A DNA stretch of 64,000 nt. It comes from Platynereis dumerilii. Lineage: Eukaryota; Annelida; Polychaeta; Phyllodocida; Nereididae. The stretch is taken from contig JAPTHN010000012.1 in assembly GCA_026936325.1 (NCBI GenBank), forward strand, positions 37,582,537 through 37,646,536, read 5' to 3'. Both the position numbers and the translations under genes were made by a program. The notes beneath the pieces were generated by a model. That model searched no databases, was not told where the DNA came from, and worked only from the letters and a program-made list of their open reading frames with translations. Below, in pieces: positions 20,801-33,877 of this stretch (position 1 is the first letter of the stretch; every line of letters begins with the position of its first letter).

Positions 20801-22247
20801 TTATTATTCTTATTATTCTTCTTTTTCTTCCGCCGCATTTTGGCCATTCCTTAAATGTTAAATAACTCCTGACCTAATTATTATTTTCTCATAAAGAGTA
20901 ATACACTATTTTGACAGCGTAAAACTCCTTCTGTGCTGGGAATTACGCATCGGAATTCCGGTTGGCATAGGAATTACGGGCAATCTTGACCAAAAATTTC
21001 TGCTTCCGGTTTAGGGAAAACTGTCAGTCAGAAGTACATGAAATTTTTTCCTGTTAATCTGTAATGGAATACGCAGTGCGGAAAGGAGCCTAGTGGTAAT
21101 AGGATGAACAGTTATGGAGAAAAAAAAGTTCAAAATTCAAGCAAACCGGAATTTCGAGGGGTGATGTCATGAAAAACCATGATTGGAATGTCAGATTTTT
21201 ATGTCCTTACAGGAATTGTTAGTACTACCAGGGTATAGTGTCTATGCAAAAGTATGGCATCCCAGGTCCAAAACTTTTGGTGCCACAGGGCCTCAAAAGT
21301 TGAACATTTGAGCGGCCATATCTCCCTTAATATTGGTCCTAGAAACAAACCAGGGACATTTTTGGAAAGCTCAGAATGTCAGCTTTCCAATGGTGTATAG
21401 CAATATCCTGTGCGACGTCCGGTTTAGAATCGCGGTAGACATTGAAAATTTTATGTCACTTTTTGGGCCGATCAAAACGTTTTTCCTAAAAAAGTGTATG
21501 AAGAACTTCATGGATGTTCATGAATAATTAATGTGGGCTACCCAGGTTGGGCCTCCATATTGTGCCCAAAGGAAATTTACCTACATCAAATACTTTTTCT
21601 TAGAGAATTTTTTTAATTTCAAAATGCAAACGTAAATTTCTCTGGTAATAATTGTTCAAATTTAATGAAATTAACACCAAAAAATGCGTTAAATTATGCC
21701 CTTTATAGCGCTACAAGGATATCTTCCTTTTACCTTTAATCAATTTTACATATAACATTTTATATATTCAATTATAACTCATTAATTATTTATCAAAATC
21801 AATTGAAACTAGTTTGACATATTTCTAATCTTTTGCTCTATTTTTGCATGTAAGCAAAGCTCCATAACTCTGATGGTTTGTCCACAACAAGCCATTAGGG
21901 TTAGGGTTTCACCTACCATTCACTCAAAATGTATTGCTTTGAGGGTGGTACCGCTGGCCACAACACATTGATCTCCATGCCAAGCGATGTGTCATTTCAA
22001 TATATGTCACTGTATAGCCTACTGCATGGCCTATTGCAACCAAACGTCTAGTGACAGATTTACCTTTTTGCCAAATGAAATAGCTTCACCATGGAAGGCA
22101 AGGGATGGAAGGGGAAGGAAGGAATTTGAAGGGTAGGAATTGGAAGGGCAGGGATTGGGAAGGAAGTGAAGGGATTGCAAGGAAGGGAAGGGATTGGAAG
22201 GGAAGGGAAGTTCTTCCTTTAAATTGCTGTGCAATTTAGTATACTAG
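20801..22247 (+). mobile_element. Family B non-autonomous Helentron, body and 3' end
   Basis: The body begins after the microsatellite (TTATTCTTATTATTC). It carries the B-specific GGCCATATCTCCCTTAATAT block, a 10-bp perfect hairpin at 21362-21390 and TTAGGGTTAGGG at 21894-21909. The end has a GA tract, GGGAAGTTCTT, hairpin AAATTGC/GCAATTT, AGTATA and CTAG (22244-22247). No 5' hairpin precedes it in the window, so its 5' tip is predicted further left. Confidence 0.85.
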
Positions 22248-23576
22248 TTATTATTATTATTATTATTATTATTATTGCAGTCAGGAAAACTGTGATTACT
22301 GCAAAACTATTAGAGATAACATCCTGAAACCTCAAACACATTATGTGACTACATTGCGCGCTACTGCTCACGAAATTTCATGATCAAATTTCAAGACACT
22401 TTTGATTTATGAGGAAAATACAAAAAAAATTTCCGGCGCAGGTTTCTGAGAACCTAAGCATAACTGAGACCTGTTGATTTTTTGTAAGATACCTTGACAA
22501 AGTTTCCAGTGCAGAAAGGCGTCCTGTGGAGATTTCATGAATAAATTTCAAGATATGATTTTTTGAAAATTGGACATCCCGAAAATTTATGGAAAATTTT
22601 CTGAAAAACAGGGAAGGAATGCTCGTAGAAAGCTGAAAATGGGTATACTTACAGACCTACTCTAGTGTACTAATTTCACAAAGTTACGGACCGCTCGGAC
22701 AAACGGTCTCGGAGCTACGGACGCACAAAAACTCAAACTTCAAGTGGCCATATCTCGGTCCCTATCGCAGCTACAGACTAGTTTCACATATCACAAGAAA
22801 GGTCTGTTTGTCAGCTTTCCAATGGTGTATAGCATAATAGCGTCAGGCGCGCGCCGTAGAATCGCGTCGGACATTGAAAATTTCATGTCACTTTTTAGGC
22901 CCAAAAAACCTTTTCGGCTCAAAAAGTCAATGTAATTCTTCATGCACGTCCATCATTATTTTATGTGGGCTACCCATATCAGCCCTCCATATTGTCCCCA
23001 AACATAAATCACCTACATTAAATAGTTTGTCCTAGAGAATTTTTTTAATTTTCAAACTTCAAATATACATTGCTCAGCTTCCGGTTATTCAAATTTCATG
23101 AAATTAATACCAAAAGATGCTTAAAATTATCGCCTTTACTGTCCTCCAAGGCCATACAGCTCATAGTAATAGCCAATTTTACATAGATGATTTTATATAA
23201 GCCACTATAACTCCTGCATTTATGTTTCAAATCAGATGAAAATGCAATGACATGTTCCTAATTTATTGCCTGATTTTTCCATGTAGGCACATCTCCCCAA
23301 CTCTTATGGTTTGCCTGCAGCAAGCCATTAGGGTTAGGGTTAGGGTTTACTCAACATGCACTGCTTGCAGGGTGGTACGCTTGGCCACCACAGGTGTGTC
23401 TGGCAGTCAAGATATTTGATAGGCATATGCTCCAACAACATTGCAGCGTTCATACATGCTTTTAAGAATTCATCATGAAGGACATGAATTGGAAGGGGAG
23501 AGTAAGCAGGGCAGGGAGACAGGGGGGGCGCGGGGGATTATCCGATATTGCCGTACGGCAATATCAGTTATACTAG
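22248..23576 (+). mobile_element. Family A non-autonomous Helentron, body and 3' end
   Basis: The body starts at about 22276 (GCAGTCAGGAAAACTG). It ends with three TTAGGG units (23328-23348), a GA tract, GCGGGGGATTAT, a 22-bp perfect palindrome at 23544-23565, AGTTATA and CTAG (23573-23576). The matching 5' hairpin is not in the window. Confidence 0.85.
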
Positions 23577-23584
23577 TTATTATT

Positions 23585-24808
23585 ATAATCCCCCGCTCGC
23601 GCAGCGGCGGGGGATTATATTGATATTCTTCGATTACCTTTTATTATTATTATTATTGCAGTCAGGAAAACTGTGATTACTACAAAACTATTAGAGATAA
23701 TGTCCCGAAACCTCAAGGACTATATGCAACTCCGTTGCGCGCTACTTCAAGCGAAATTTCTTGATCAAATTTCATGATACTAACGTGTTATTGAGAAAAT
23801 AAAAAATAAATTTCTGGCAACGTTTCCAGGAGAACAAAAGCAAATTGGGCTTTGCTGATTTTTTGTAATATACCTTGACAAAGTTTCCAGTGCGGAAAGG
23901 CGTCTAATGGAAATTTCATGAATATCTTTAGAGATATGAATTTTCTAAAATTGGATGTCATGAAAATTTTCTAACATTTTTCTGGAAAACAGGGAAGGAA
24001 TGCTTGTAGAAAGCTGAAAATGGGTACACTTACAGATGTACTCTAGTGTACCAACTTCACAAAGTTACGGACCGTTCGCACAAACGGTCTCGGCGCTACG
24101 GACGTCCAAAAACGCAATTTTCAAGTGCTCATATCTCGGTCCCTATTTGAGCTACAGCAAAGTTTCACATATCACTACAAAGGTATGTTTCTTAGCTTTC
24201 CAATGGTGTATAGCATTATAGTATCAGACGCGCGACGTAGAATCGCGTCGGACATTGAAAATTTTATGTCGCTTTTTGCCCCTTTCAAAAAGTTTTTCGC
24301 TCAAAAATCAATGAAGGTCTTCATGGATGACCATGACTAATTTTTTGGTTATAGCCTTGTTAGGCCTTCATACTGTGCTAACAGGAAATTTGCCTACATC
24401 AAATAGTTTTCCCAGAAGAATTTTTATAATTTCAAAATTTTAACTTCAGTTTACTCCTCTTCTACTAATTCAAATTTCATGAAATTAACACCAAAAGATG
24501 TGTAAAATTATGGCCTTTTCTGATCCACAAGGACATCCACCTCGCCACATGACATAAGGCTTAGGGTTAGTGTTCACTCAACATGCATTGCTTTCAGGCT
24601 GGTATGTTGGCCACCAAAGGTGTGTCTGGATCCGAAGACATTTGACAGGCATATGCTCCAACAACATTACTAACTTCATACATGTATACCTTTAACAATT
24701 CATCATGAAGGACATCAATCGGAGGGAGGGAGTAGGCAGGCCATGGGAGAGAATGGGGGCCGCGGGGGATTATCCGATATTGCCGTACGGCAATATCAGT
24801 TATACTAG
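23585..24808 (+). mobile_element. Complete family A element, 1.22 kb
   Basis: The 5' hairpin at 23585-23618 has arms ATAATCCCCCGC and GCGGGGGATTAT and a CTCGCGCAGCG-type loop, followed by TTGATATTCTTCGATTACC and a microsatellite. The body starts near 23659. The 3' end has GGGGGCCGCGGGGGATTAT, the 22-bp palindrome and CTAG (24805-24808). The TTAGGG tract near 24561 is degenerate. Confidence 0.85.
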
Positions 24809-26453
24809 TTATTATTATTATTATTCTTATTATTCTTATTATTATTCAGCTCAGGAAAACTGTGATTACTGCAAAACTATTAGAGATAACATTCTGAAAC
24901 CTCAAACACAATATGTGACTCCATTGCGTGCTACTTCTTGTGAAATTTCTTGATCAAATTTCATGATACTAACGCGTTATTGAGAAAATAAAAAATCAAT
25001 TTCCGGCAGCGTTTCCAGGAGAACAAAAGAAAATTGAGCTTTGCTGATTTTTTGTAAGATACCTTGACAAAGTTTCCAGTGCGGAAAGGCGTCTCATGGA
25101 AATTTCATGAATATTTTCAGAGATATGAATTTTTCAAAATTGGATGTCATGAAAATTTTCCAAAATTTTTCTGGAAAACAGGGAAAGAATGCTCGTAGAA
25201 AGCTGAAAATGGGTACACTTACAGATGTACCCTAGTGTACAAACTTCACAAAGTTACAGACCACTAACTCAAACGGTCTGTGCGCTACGGACGTCCAAAA
25301 ACCCAATTTTCAAGTGCTCATATCTCGGTCCCTATTTGAGCTACAGCAAAGTATCACATATCACAAGAAAGCTCTGTTTGTCAGCTTTCCAATGATGTAT
25401 AGCATTATAGTCTCAGACGCGCGGCGTCAAATCGCGTCAGACATTGAAAATTTTTTGTCACTTTTTGAGCCCTTTGAAACGTTTTAGGCTGAAAAATCAA
25501 TGAAGTTCTTTGTGAATGTTGATGAATATTTTTTTACTTATTCCCTTGTTATGCCTCTATACTGTCCTCAAAGGAAATTTGCCTGCATCAAATGGTTTTT
25601 CCAGGAGAATTTTTTGAAATTCCAAATTGAAATGCACATTGCTCTGCTTCTACTCATTCAAATTTCATGAAATTAATACCAAAAGATGCGTAAAATTATG
25701 GGCTGCACTGTCCTCCAAGGCCATTTAACTATTCCTCATGGCCAATTTAACATAAATCATCTTATATATTCAATTATAACTCTAGTATTAATGTTTTAAA
25801 TCAGTTAAAAGTCAAATCACATGTTGCTAATTTTTTGCCCTATTTTGTCCCATAACCATATCTACCAGTCCTTTTTCCTTCCCCTTAAAAGAAAAAGTTT
25901 AAAAATAATTCGCAGATGCATACTAGTCTGCTGTCGGGACCATTCTGCCTCACTGCCAGGTTTTGCTGCTAAGCCCCAGCATTACACAATGCAAACAGCA
26001 GCACATTGATCAATAGGAAGGTACAGGCTGACGCCTATCATGACAAAGGAATGATATATACATTGAAGGGAAGGCGTTTTGGAGGTGTTGGGTGATAAGG
26101 CATATATGTCCTGTATTTATGCACCGAAAGAAGTAATTGTACAAGCAGGGACCATGAGCAGAAGTACCTATCGTTGCGAGACAGTATTTCTGAAGTCTTG
26201 CAAATGCTAGCACAGTGCAAAGCCAGGGAATAAGGCCAAAATTCCCCAGAAATGTGTCTATTAATATATTTGCCACAGATTCTATCTATGATGTTCATCT
26301 CTTGGTAAGGAAGTTCATTCCCTAAAATGATGGCTAGGGGATAAACACAAATTAAGGACGTGATGTGAAAGGGGAGAGCAAGCAGGGCTGGGGACAAACG
26401 GGTGGCGCGGGGGATTATCCGATATTGCCGTACGGCAATATCAGTTATACTAG
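24809..26453 (+). mobile_element. Family A body and 3' end; 5' tip outside window
   Basis: The body starts at about 24847 (CAGCTCAGGAAAACTG). It belongs to the subtype without TTAGGG, which instead carries CACTGCCAGGTTTTGCT in the right half. It ends GGCGCGGGGGATTAT, palindrome, CTAG (26450-26453). Confidence 0.8.
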
Positions 26454-26467
26454 TTATTATTCTTATT

Positions 26468-28128
26468 AAGAACTTCCCGTAGGGAAGTTCTTATTGATAT
26501 TGTACGTATTCTTATTATTATTATTCTTATTCTTCCAACTTTTTGACTTTTTTAAATGTTGAATAACTTCTTTACTAGAAGACATATGTCAATTAGCATC
26601 TATACAGCATTAAGACACTATAAAATGCCTTCTATGCTGGGAATTACGCATCGGAATTCCGTTTGACATAGGAATTACAGGCAATATTCACAAAAAATTT
26701 CCGATTCCGGTTTTGGGAAAACTGTCAGTCAGAATGTCATGAATTTTTTTCTTGTTAATGTCTAATGGAATATGCAGTGCAGAAAGGAGCCTAGTGGCAA
26801 TAGGTTGAATAGCTTTGGAGAGAAAAAAGTTCGAAATTTGAGAAAACCGAAATTTTGAGGGGTGATGTCATGAAAAACCATGATTGAAATGTGAGATTTT
26901 TATGTCCTTACAGGAATTGTTAGTACTACCAGGGTATAGTGTCTATGCAAAAGTATGGCATCCTAGGTCCAATACTTTTGCTGCCACAGGGCCTCAAAAG
27001 TCGAACATTTGATGGGCTGTATCTCCCTTAATATTGGTCCTAGAAAGAAACCATGGCCATTTTTGGAAACCTCAGAATGTCAGCTTTCCAGTGGTATATA
27101 GCAATATCCTCTAGGATGTCCGGTTTAGAATCGCGGTGGACATTGAAAATTTTATGTCATTTTTTGCCCTGTAAAAAGCTATTTTGCCCAAAAAAACTAT
27201 GAAGTTCTTCATGGATGTTCATGTATATTTTTTGTGGGGTACCCATTGTGGGCTTGCATATTGCCTCCAAAGGACATTGTTCTACTTCAAATACTTTTTC
27301 CTTGAGAATGTTTTTCATTTCAAAATTCAAGTGTACATTGCTCAGCTTCTACAGATGCAAATTTCACGAAATTAACACCAAAAAATGCGTAAAATTATGC
27401 CCTTTTATGACCTCCAAGGGCATATACCTCTCACTTATAGCCAATTTTACATTAGCAATTTCACATATTCAATTATAACTCATTAAGTATTCATTAAAAT
27501 CAATTAAAACTAATTTGACATATTCCTAATTTTTTGCTGCATTTTTCCATGTAAGCACATCTCCCTACCATGAATTTTTTTGTCCTATTTAAACTCTTCA
27601 AATAATGTTTCAAATCACTTCAAAATGATATGATATGTTGCTAATTTGTTGCCCTATTGTTTGCAAATAACCTCATATTTTTTTCATTAAATTTATAATT
27701 CAATTATAACTTGTGAAATACTGCTGCAAATCACTTAAAACTAATTTGACATGTTGCTGACTGCTTGCCCTCTGTGTGTATGTAAGCACATCTTCCTAGC
27801 TCTTATGGTTTGTCCATAACAAATCATTAGGGTTAGGGTTTCATCAAAGTATTGCTTTCAGGGTGGTACCATCGCCCACAAAAGGCCTGCCTCCATGCCA
27901 AGCGAGATATGAGTATGTATGCCTGTTCGTGCAGTTCCACGGACTATGCAGGGAAGGTCATAGCAGCAGTTTTGCTCGTGGACAACCTAAACACACTATT
28001 AAGCAATGGCAAGGAAAGGAATGCAAGGAACTACAATAGCAGGGCAGGGAAGGGATTGGAAGGAAGGGAAGGGATAGGAAGGGAAGGGAAGTTCTTCCTT
28101 TAAATTGCTGTGCAATTTAGTATACTAG
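26468..28128 (+). mobile_element. Complete family B element, 1.66 kb
   Basis: This is the only B copy here with its 5' hairpin: AAGAACTTCCC / GGGAAGTTCTT at 26468-26492, then ATTGATATTGTACG and a microsatellite. The body starts at about 26538 (TCTTCCAACTTTTTGAC). TTAGGGTTAGGG lies near 27829. The end has a GA tract, GGGAAGTTCTT, hairpin AAATTGC/GCAATTT, AGTATA and CTAG (28125-28128). It lies inside a microsatellite at a T^T site. Confidence 0.9.
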
Positions 28129-28130
28129 TT

Positions 28131-29728
28131 ATAATCCCCCGCCGCTTGCGGGCGGGGGATTATATTGATATTCTTCTTTTACCTTTTATTATTATTCTTA
28201 TTATTATTATTCTTATTATTCTTATTCAGCTCAGAAAAACTGCAATCATTTCAAAACTATTAGAGATAATGTTTTGAAAAGCAAGTATGATATGCAACTC
28301 TTGTGCGTGCTATTACTCATAAAATTTCATGATCAAATTTCATGATACTGATGAGTAATCGAGGAAATAAAAAATCAATTACCGGAAAAGTTTCCAGGAG
28401 AACCAAAGAAACCTGGGCTTTGCTGATTTTTTCTAAGGTACCTTGACTAAGTTTCTAGTGCAGAAAGGCGTCTCATGGAGATTTCATGAATACATTTCAA
28501 GATATGATTTTTTGAAAATTGGATATCCTGAAAATTGACTGAAATTTTTTGGAAAAACAGGGAAGGAAAGCTTGTAGAAAGCTGAAACTAGGTATACTAA
28601 CAGACCTACCCCAGTGTAACAACTTCACAAAGTTACGGACCGCTCGGACAAACGGTCTTGGCGCTACGGACGTCCAAAAACTCAATATTCAACTGCCCAT
28701 ATCTCGGTCCCTATTGCACCTACAGCAAAGTATTACATATCACAAGAAAGGTCTGTTTGTCAGCTTTCCAATGGTGTATAGTATTATAGTCTCAGACGCG
28801 CGACGTAGAATCGCGTCAGACATTGAAAATTTGTTGTCACTTTTTGCGCCCCTCGAAACGTTTTAGGCTGAAAAATCGAGGAAGTTCTTTGTGAATGTTG
28901 ATGAATATTTTTTTACTTATTCCCTTGTTATGCCTCCATACTGTCCTTAAAGGAAATTTGCCTGCATCAAATGGTTTTTCCGAGAGAATTTTTTGAAATC
29001 CAAAATTGAAATGCACATTGCTCTGCTTCTACCCATTCAAATTTCATGAAATTAATACCAAAAGATGCGTAAAATTATGGACTTCACTGTACTCCAAGGG
29101 CATTAACCTATTCTTCATAGCCAATTTAACATAAATGATTTTATATATTCAATTATAACTTGTGCATTATTATTTCAAATCTTTTAAAACTCAATGTACA
29201 TGTTCCTAATTTTTTGGCCTATTTTGTGATATAAGGACATCCTCCTATCTCCAATACTTTGCTGGTAAAATTAAGAACAAAATTCTTTCACAGATGCATG
29301 TTAGTCAGCAGTCTCATATTCTGTCTCACTGCCACCTTTCCCAACAGCTGACCTTCTTCAACAATCGCAGCTAGCCGCTCTGTACTGCCAAGGCAGCGTA
29401 TCTAATGTCAACAAAACCATGCATGTAGAGTGTAATAATCACATTGGAATGATATACGTTGCTAATTGAGCGGGCATCATACGTAAGGGTTTCCTCATTG
29501 GGTTTTACATCCTGTATTTGTGCATTAAACTCATTAAGGCATACAGGCACTACAGTAATGATGTTATGCTCACTCTTGGAATAGAACTTCATTCCCTACA
29601 AAGCGGGCAAGGGTAATATACAAAAATGATGGACATGAATTGGCAGAGAAGAGTATGCAGTGCTCGGGTCATACGGGGCCCGCGGGGGATTATCCGATAT
29701 TGCCGTACGGCAATATCAGTTATACTAG
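28131..29728 (+). mobile_element. Complete family A element, 1598 bp subtype
   Basis: The 5' hairpin at 28131-28163 is of the CTTGCGGGC loop type. The body begins CAGCTCAGAAAAACTGCAAT. The 3' end is GGCCCGCGGGGG type with CTAG at 29725-29728. It is almost identical in sequence and length to 55936-57530 and 58971-60568. Confidence 0.9.
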
Positions 29729-31052
29729 TTCTTATTATTATTATTCAGCTCAGGAAAACTGCGATTACTTCAAAACTATTAGAGATATTGGTTTAAAATT
29801 GGAGGGTAATGTGTGACTCCATTGCGCGCTACTCTACACGAAATTTCATAATCAAATTTCAAGACACTTATGAGTTATGAGCAAAATACAAAAAAAATTT
29901 CTGGCGCAGGTTTCTGAGAACCTAAGCATAACTGAGAGCTGTTGATTTTTTCTAAGATACCTTGACAAAGTCTCCAGTGCAGAAAGGCGTCTCGTGGAGA
30001 TTTCATGAACACATTTCAAGATATGATTTTTTGAAAAATAGACATCCCGAAAACTGACCAAAATTTTTCTGAAAAACAGGGAAGGAATGCTCGTAGAGAG
30101 CTGAAAATAGGTGAACATACAGATGTACCACAGTATACAAACTTCACAAAGTTATGGACCGCTCGGACAAACGGTCTTGGCGCTACGGACGTCCAAAAAC
30201 GCAATTTTCAAGTGGCCATATCTCGGTCCCTATTTAAGCTACAACAAAGTTTGACATATCACAAGAAAGGCCTGTTTGTCAGCTTTCCAATGGTGTATAG
30301 CATGATGGTGTCAGACGCGCGGCGTAGAATCGCGTCAGACATTGAAAATTTTATGTCACTTTTTGCGCCTACAAAAATGTTTTAGGCTAAAAAGTCAATG
30401 AAGTTCTATATGGATGTCCATGAATAATTTTTGTGGGATGCCTAGTGCACGTCTCCATACTGTCCCCAAAGATCAATTATCTGCAACAAATAGTTTTTCC
30501 TAGAGAATTTTTTTAATTTCAAAATTGAAATGTACATTGCTCAGCTTCTGGTTGTTCAAATTTCATGAAATTAATACCAAAAGATGCGTAAAATTATGGC
30601 CTTTACTGTCCTCCAAGGGAATATACTTCTCCTGAATAGCCAATTTCAAATAAATGCTTTTATATATTCAATTATAACTCATGAACTATTGTTTCAGATA
30701 ACATAAAACTGAATGTACATGTTGCTAATTTTTTGCCCTATTTTGTGGTATATGGGCATCCTCCTATCTCCAATACCTTGCTGGTAAAATAGAGCTAAAA
30801 AAATAATTCACAGATGCATGTTAGTCAGCCGTTGGGTATATACTGTCTCACTGCCACCTTTCCCAGCAGCTGACCTTGTGCCACGACATTTCATAGGCAT
30901 ATGCACCAGCAAGATTGCTACGTTCATACATGGTATGAAGAATTCATCATGACGGCCATGAACTGGAAGGAGGGAGTAAGCAGGGCAGGGGAGACAAGGG
31001 GGGGCGCGGGGGATTATCCGATATTGCCGTACGGCAATATCAGTTATACTAG
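29729..31052 (+). mobile_element. Family A body and 3' end; 5' tip outside window
   Basis: The body starts at about 29745 and is the subtype without TTAGGG. It ends GGCGCGGGGGATTAT, palindrome, CTAG (31049-31052). It is close in sequence to 44489-45799. Confidence 0.8.
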
Positions 31053-31060
31053 TTATTATT

Positions 31061-31918
31061 ATAATCCCCCGCTCGCGCAGCGGCGGGGGATTATATTGAT
31101 ATTCTTCTTTTACCTTTTATTATTATTATTCAGCTCAAGAAAACTGTGATTACTACAAAACTATTAGAGATAATGTCTCGAATCCTCAAGGACTATATGC
31201 GACTCCGTTGCGCGCTACTTCAACCGAAATTTCTTGATCAAATTTCATGATACTAACGCGTTATTGAGAAAATAAAAAATAAATTTCTGGCAACGTTTCC
31301 AGGAGAACAAAAGCAAATTGGGCTTTGCTGATTTTTTGTAAGATACCTTGACAAAGTTTCCAGTGCGGAAAGGCGTATAATGGAAATTTCATGAATATCT
31401 TTAGAGATATGAATTTTCTAAAATTGGATGTCATGAAAATTTTCTAAAATTTTTCTGGAAAACAGGGAAGGAATGCTTGTAGAAAGCTGAAAATAGGTAC
31501 ACTTACAGATGTACCCTAGTGTACAAACTTCACAAAGTTATGGACCGCTCGCACAAACGGTCTCGGCGCTACGGACGTCCAAAAACCCAATTTTCAAGTG
31601 CTCATATCTCGGTCCCTATTTGAGCTACAGCAAAGTTTCACATATCACAAGAAAGGTCTGTTTCTTAGCTTTCCAATGGTGTATAGCATGATGGTGTACG
31701 ATGAACAGTGTAGAATCGCGTGTAGCATTGAAAATTTCAAGGCACTTTTTTGCGTCATCGAAGCGTCTTATGTTAAAACATAAGAAAGTCTTCACGGATC
31801 ATTATGAAATTTGGTTGCCTAAACATCATTTGGAAGGGGAGAGTAAGCAGGGCCGGGGAGCTATGGGGGCCGCGGGGGATTATCCGATATTGCCGTACGG
31901 CAATATCAGTTATACTAG
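31061..31918 (+). mobile_element. Complete short family A element, 858 bp
   Basis: The 5' hairpin is at 31061-31094 (CTCGCGCAGCG loop). The body is normal to about 31740, then switches to a private tail (TTTTTTGCGTCATCGAAGCG and the 18-bp inverted repeat CTTATGTT-AA-AACATAAG) before a short GA tract, GGCCGCGGGGG, palindrome and CTAG (31915-31918). A second copy of the same length lies at 31974-32831. Confidence 0.85.
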
Positions 31919-31923
31919 TTATT

Positions 31924-31973
31924 ATAATCCCCCGCCGCGAGCGGGGGATTATATTGATATTGTTCGTTTTATT
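31924..31973 (+). mobile_element. 5' tip of a family A element split by later insertions (body ends 48494)
   Basis: The hairpin is at 31924-31952 (CCGCGAGCGG loop), followed by TTGATATTGTTCG and TTTTATT. No body follows; another 5' hairpin starts at 31974. Bracket counting pairs it with the body 47182-48494, 15 kb away. Confidence 0.65.
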
Positions 31974-32831
31974 ATAATCCCCCGCTCGCGCAGCGGCGGG
32001 GGATTATATTGATATTCTTCTTTTACCTTTTATTATTATTATTCAGCTCAGGAAAACTGTGATTACTACAAAACTATTAGAGATAATGTCCCAAAACCTC
32101 AAGGACTATATGCGACTTCGTTGCGCGCTACTTCAAGCGAAATTTCTTGATCAAATTTCATGATACTAACACGTTATTGAGAAAATAAAAAATACATTTC
32201 TGGCAACGTTTCCAGGAGAACAAAAGCGAATTGGGCTTTGCTGATTTTTTGTAATATACCTTGACAAAGTCTCCAGTGCGGAAAGGCGTCTAATGGAAAT
32301 TTCATGAATATCTTCAGAGATATGAATTTTCTAAAAATGGATGTCATGAAAATTTTCAAACATTTTTCTGGAAAACAGGGAAGGAATGCTTGTAGAAAGC
32401 TGAAAATGGGTACACTTACAGATGTACCCTAGTGTACAAACTTCGCAAAGTTACGGACCCCTCGTACAAACGGTCTCGGCGCTACGGACGTCCAAAAACT
32501 CACTTTTCAAGTGCTCATATCTCGGTCTGTTTTTAAGCTACAGCCTGGTTTCACATATCACAAGAAAGGTCTGTTTCCCAGCTTTCCAATGGTGTATAGC
32601 ATGATGGTGTACGATGAACGGTGTAGAATCGCGTGTAGCATTGAAAATTTCATGTCACTTTTTTGCGTCATCGAAGCGTCTTATGTTAAAACATAAGAAA
32701 GTCTTTACGGATCATTATGAAATTTGGTTGCCTAAACATCATTTGGAAGGGGACAGTAAGCAGGGCCGGGGAGGTATGGGGGCCGCGGGGGATTATCCGA
32801 TATTGCCGTACGGCAATATCAGTTATACTAG
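31974..32831 (+). mobile_element. Complete short family A element, 858 bp, second copy
   Basis: It has the same private tail and the same length as 31061-31918. The 5' hairpin is at 31974-32007 and CTAG at 32828-32831. The two differ at scattered sites, so they are separate insertions of one short subfamily or an older local duplication. Confidence 0.85.
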
Positions 32832-32836
32832 TTATT

Positions 32837-32901
32837 ATAATCCCCCGCCGCGAGCGGGGGATTATATTGATATTGTTCGTTTTATTATTATTATTATTAT
32901 T
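32837..32901 (+). mobile_element. 5' tip of a family A element (body ends 39579)
   Basis: The hairpin is at 32837-32865 with a CCGCGAGCGG loop, then TTGATATTGTTCG and (TTA)n, interrupted at 32902 by a family C element. Bracket counting assigns its body to 38139-39579. Confidence 0.6.
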
Positions 32902-33875
32902 ATAAATTCCCCCGTTAGGGGAATTTATATTGTTTTTGTTCGTTTTTTTTTTTTCAGCTTTTTTCCTCCTCCTCCTCTTCTTATTTTTCATCACCATTTT
33001 GAACAACTATATTTCTGAAACTGCCCCCAGCAATTCCCTAAAAAATGCAACAGAACATTGCTTTTGGCTAATAATTTTATGTACAGGAATTACAGCGCGT
33101 AATTATCAGTAGTCTGGAAATTACGTGCAAAATTCCTAAAAATTTTCTGTCAACGGTTCTGGAATAACCGCAATACGAAATTACACCAAATTTTAACGCA
33201 ATAATCTCTAAAGATATACGCAGTGCGGAAAGGCGGCTTTTGGCAATATCTCTAAAAGTTTTTTTTATATGAATTTTTCAAATAAGGGAATTCCCAAAAT
33301 CGCTACTAAAATTTTCCAAAAACTAGGAAGAAATGCTCCAATCAAGCTGAAATTGTATGCAGTTACAGTCATATTATAGTGTAACAATCCACGAGAATTT
33401 CAACTTTCTAGCATTAACGGTATCGGCGCTATAGCACCACAAAAACGCTATTTTCAAGCGCGGATAACTCGGCTCCTATTAAAGCTACAGAAAAATAAAA
33501 AACACCACCAGAAAGCTCTGTTTCTTAGCTTTCACATGGTATATAGCATTCTACTGTAGCGCCGTTCGTTAAAAATCGCGGTGGACCCTGAAAATGTTAT
33601 CTCACTTTTTTCCTCCCCAAATGTTTCTTATGGCTGGAAACACTTTTTCCTGGCCATATGCCAATTTCATCGCTTCTCATACTTCACTGGCTGCACATTT
33701 TCTTTGTTGAAATAAATGCTTACCGAATTACATTTCTGTGTGAATTACCGGATGGGGAAGGTAGAAGTGAAGGGGCAGGGGGATGTACGGGGCCAGGGGG
33801 ATGTAAGGGGGCAGGGGAGAGGAAGGGAAGGGGGGAATTTATCTTTGTAATTGTGCACAATTACAGGTGTACTAG
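32902..33875 (+). mobile_element. Complete family C element, 974 bp
   Basis: The 5' hairpin has arms ATAAATTCCCC and GGGGAATTTAT (32902-32928), then ATTGTTTTTGTTCG and poly-T. The body holds CAGTGCGGAAAGGCGG and ATAACTCGGCTCCTATTAAA. The right end has a G-rich tract, GGGGGAATTTAT, an 18-bp palindrome (33847-33864), AGGTGTA and CTAG (33872-33875). Confidence 0.9.
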
Positions 33876-33877
33876 TT

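Noticed and set aside
23328-23348. True telomere or chromosome end
   Set aside because: Only two or three TTAGGG units at a fixed place within transposon copies.
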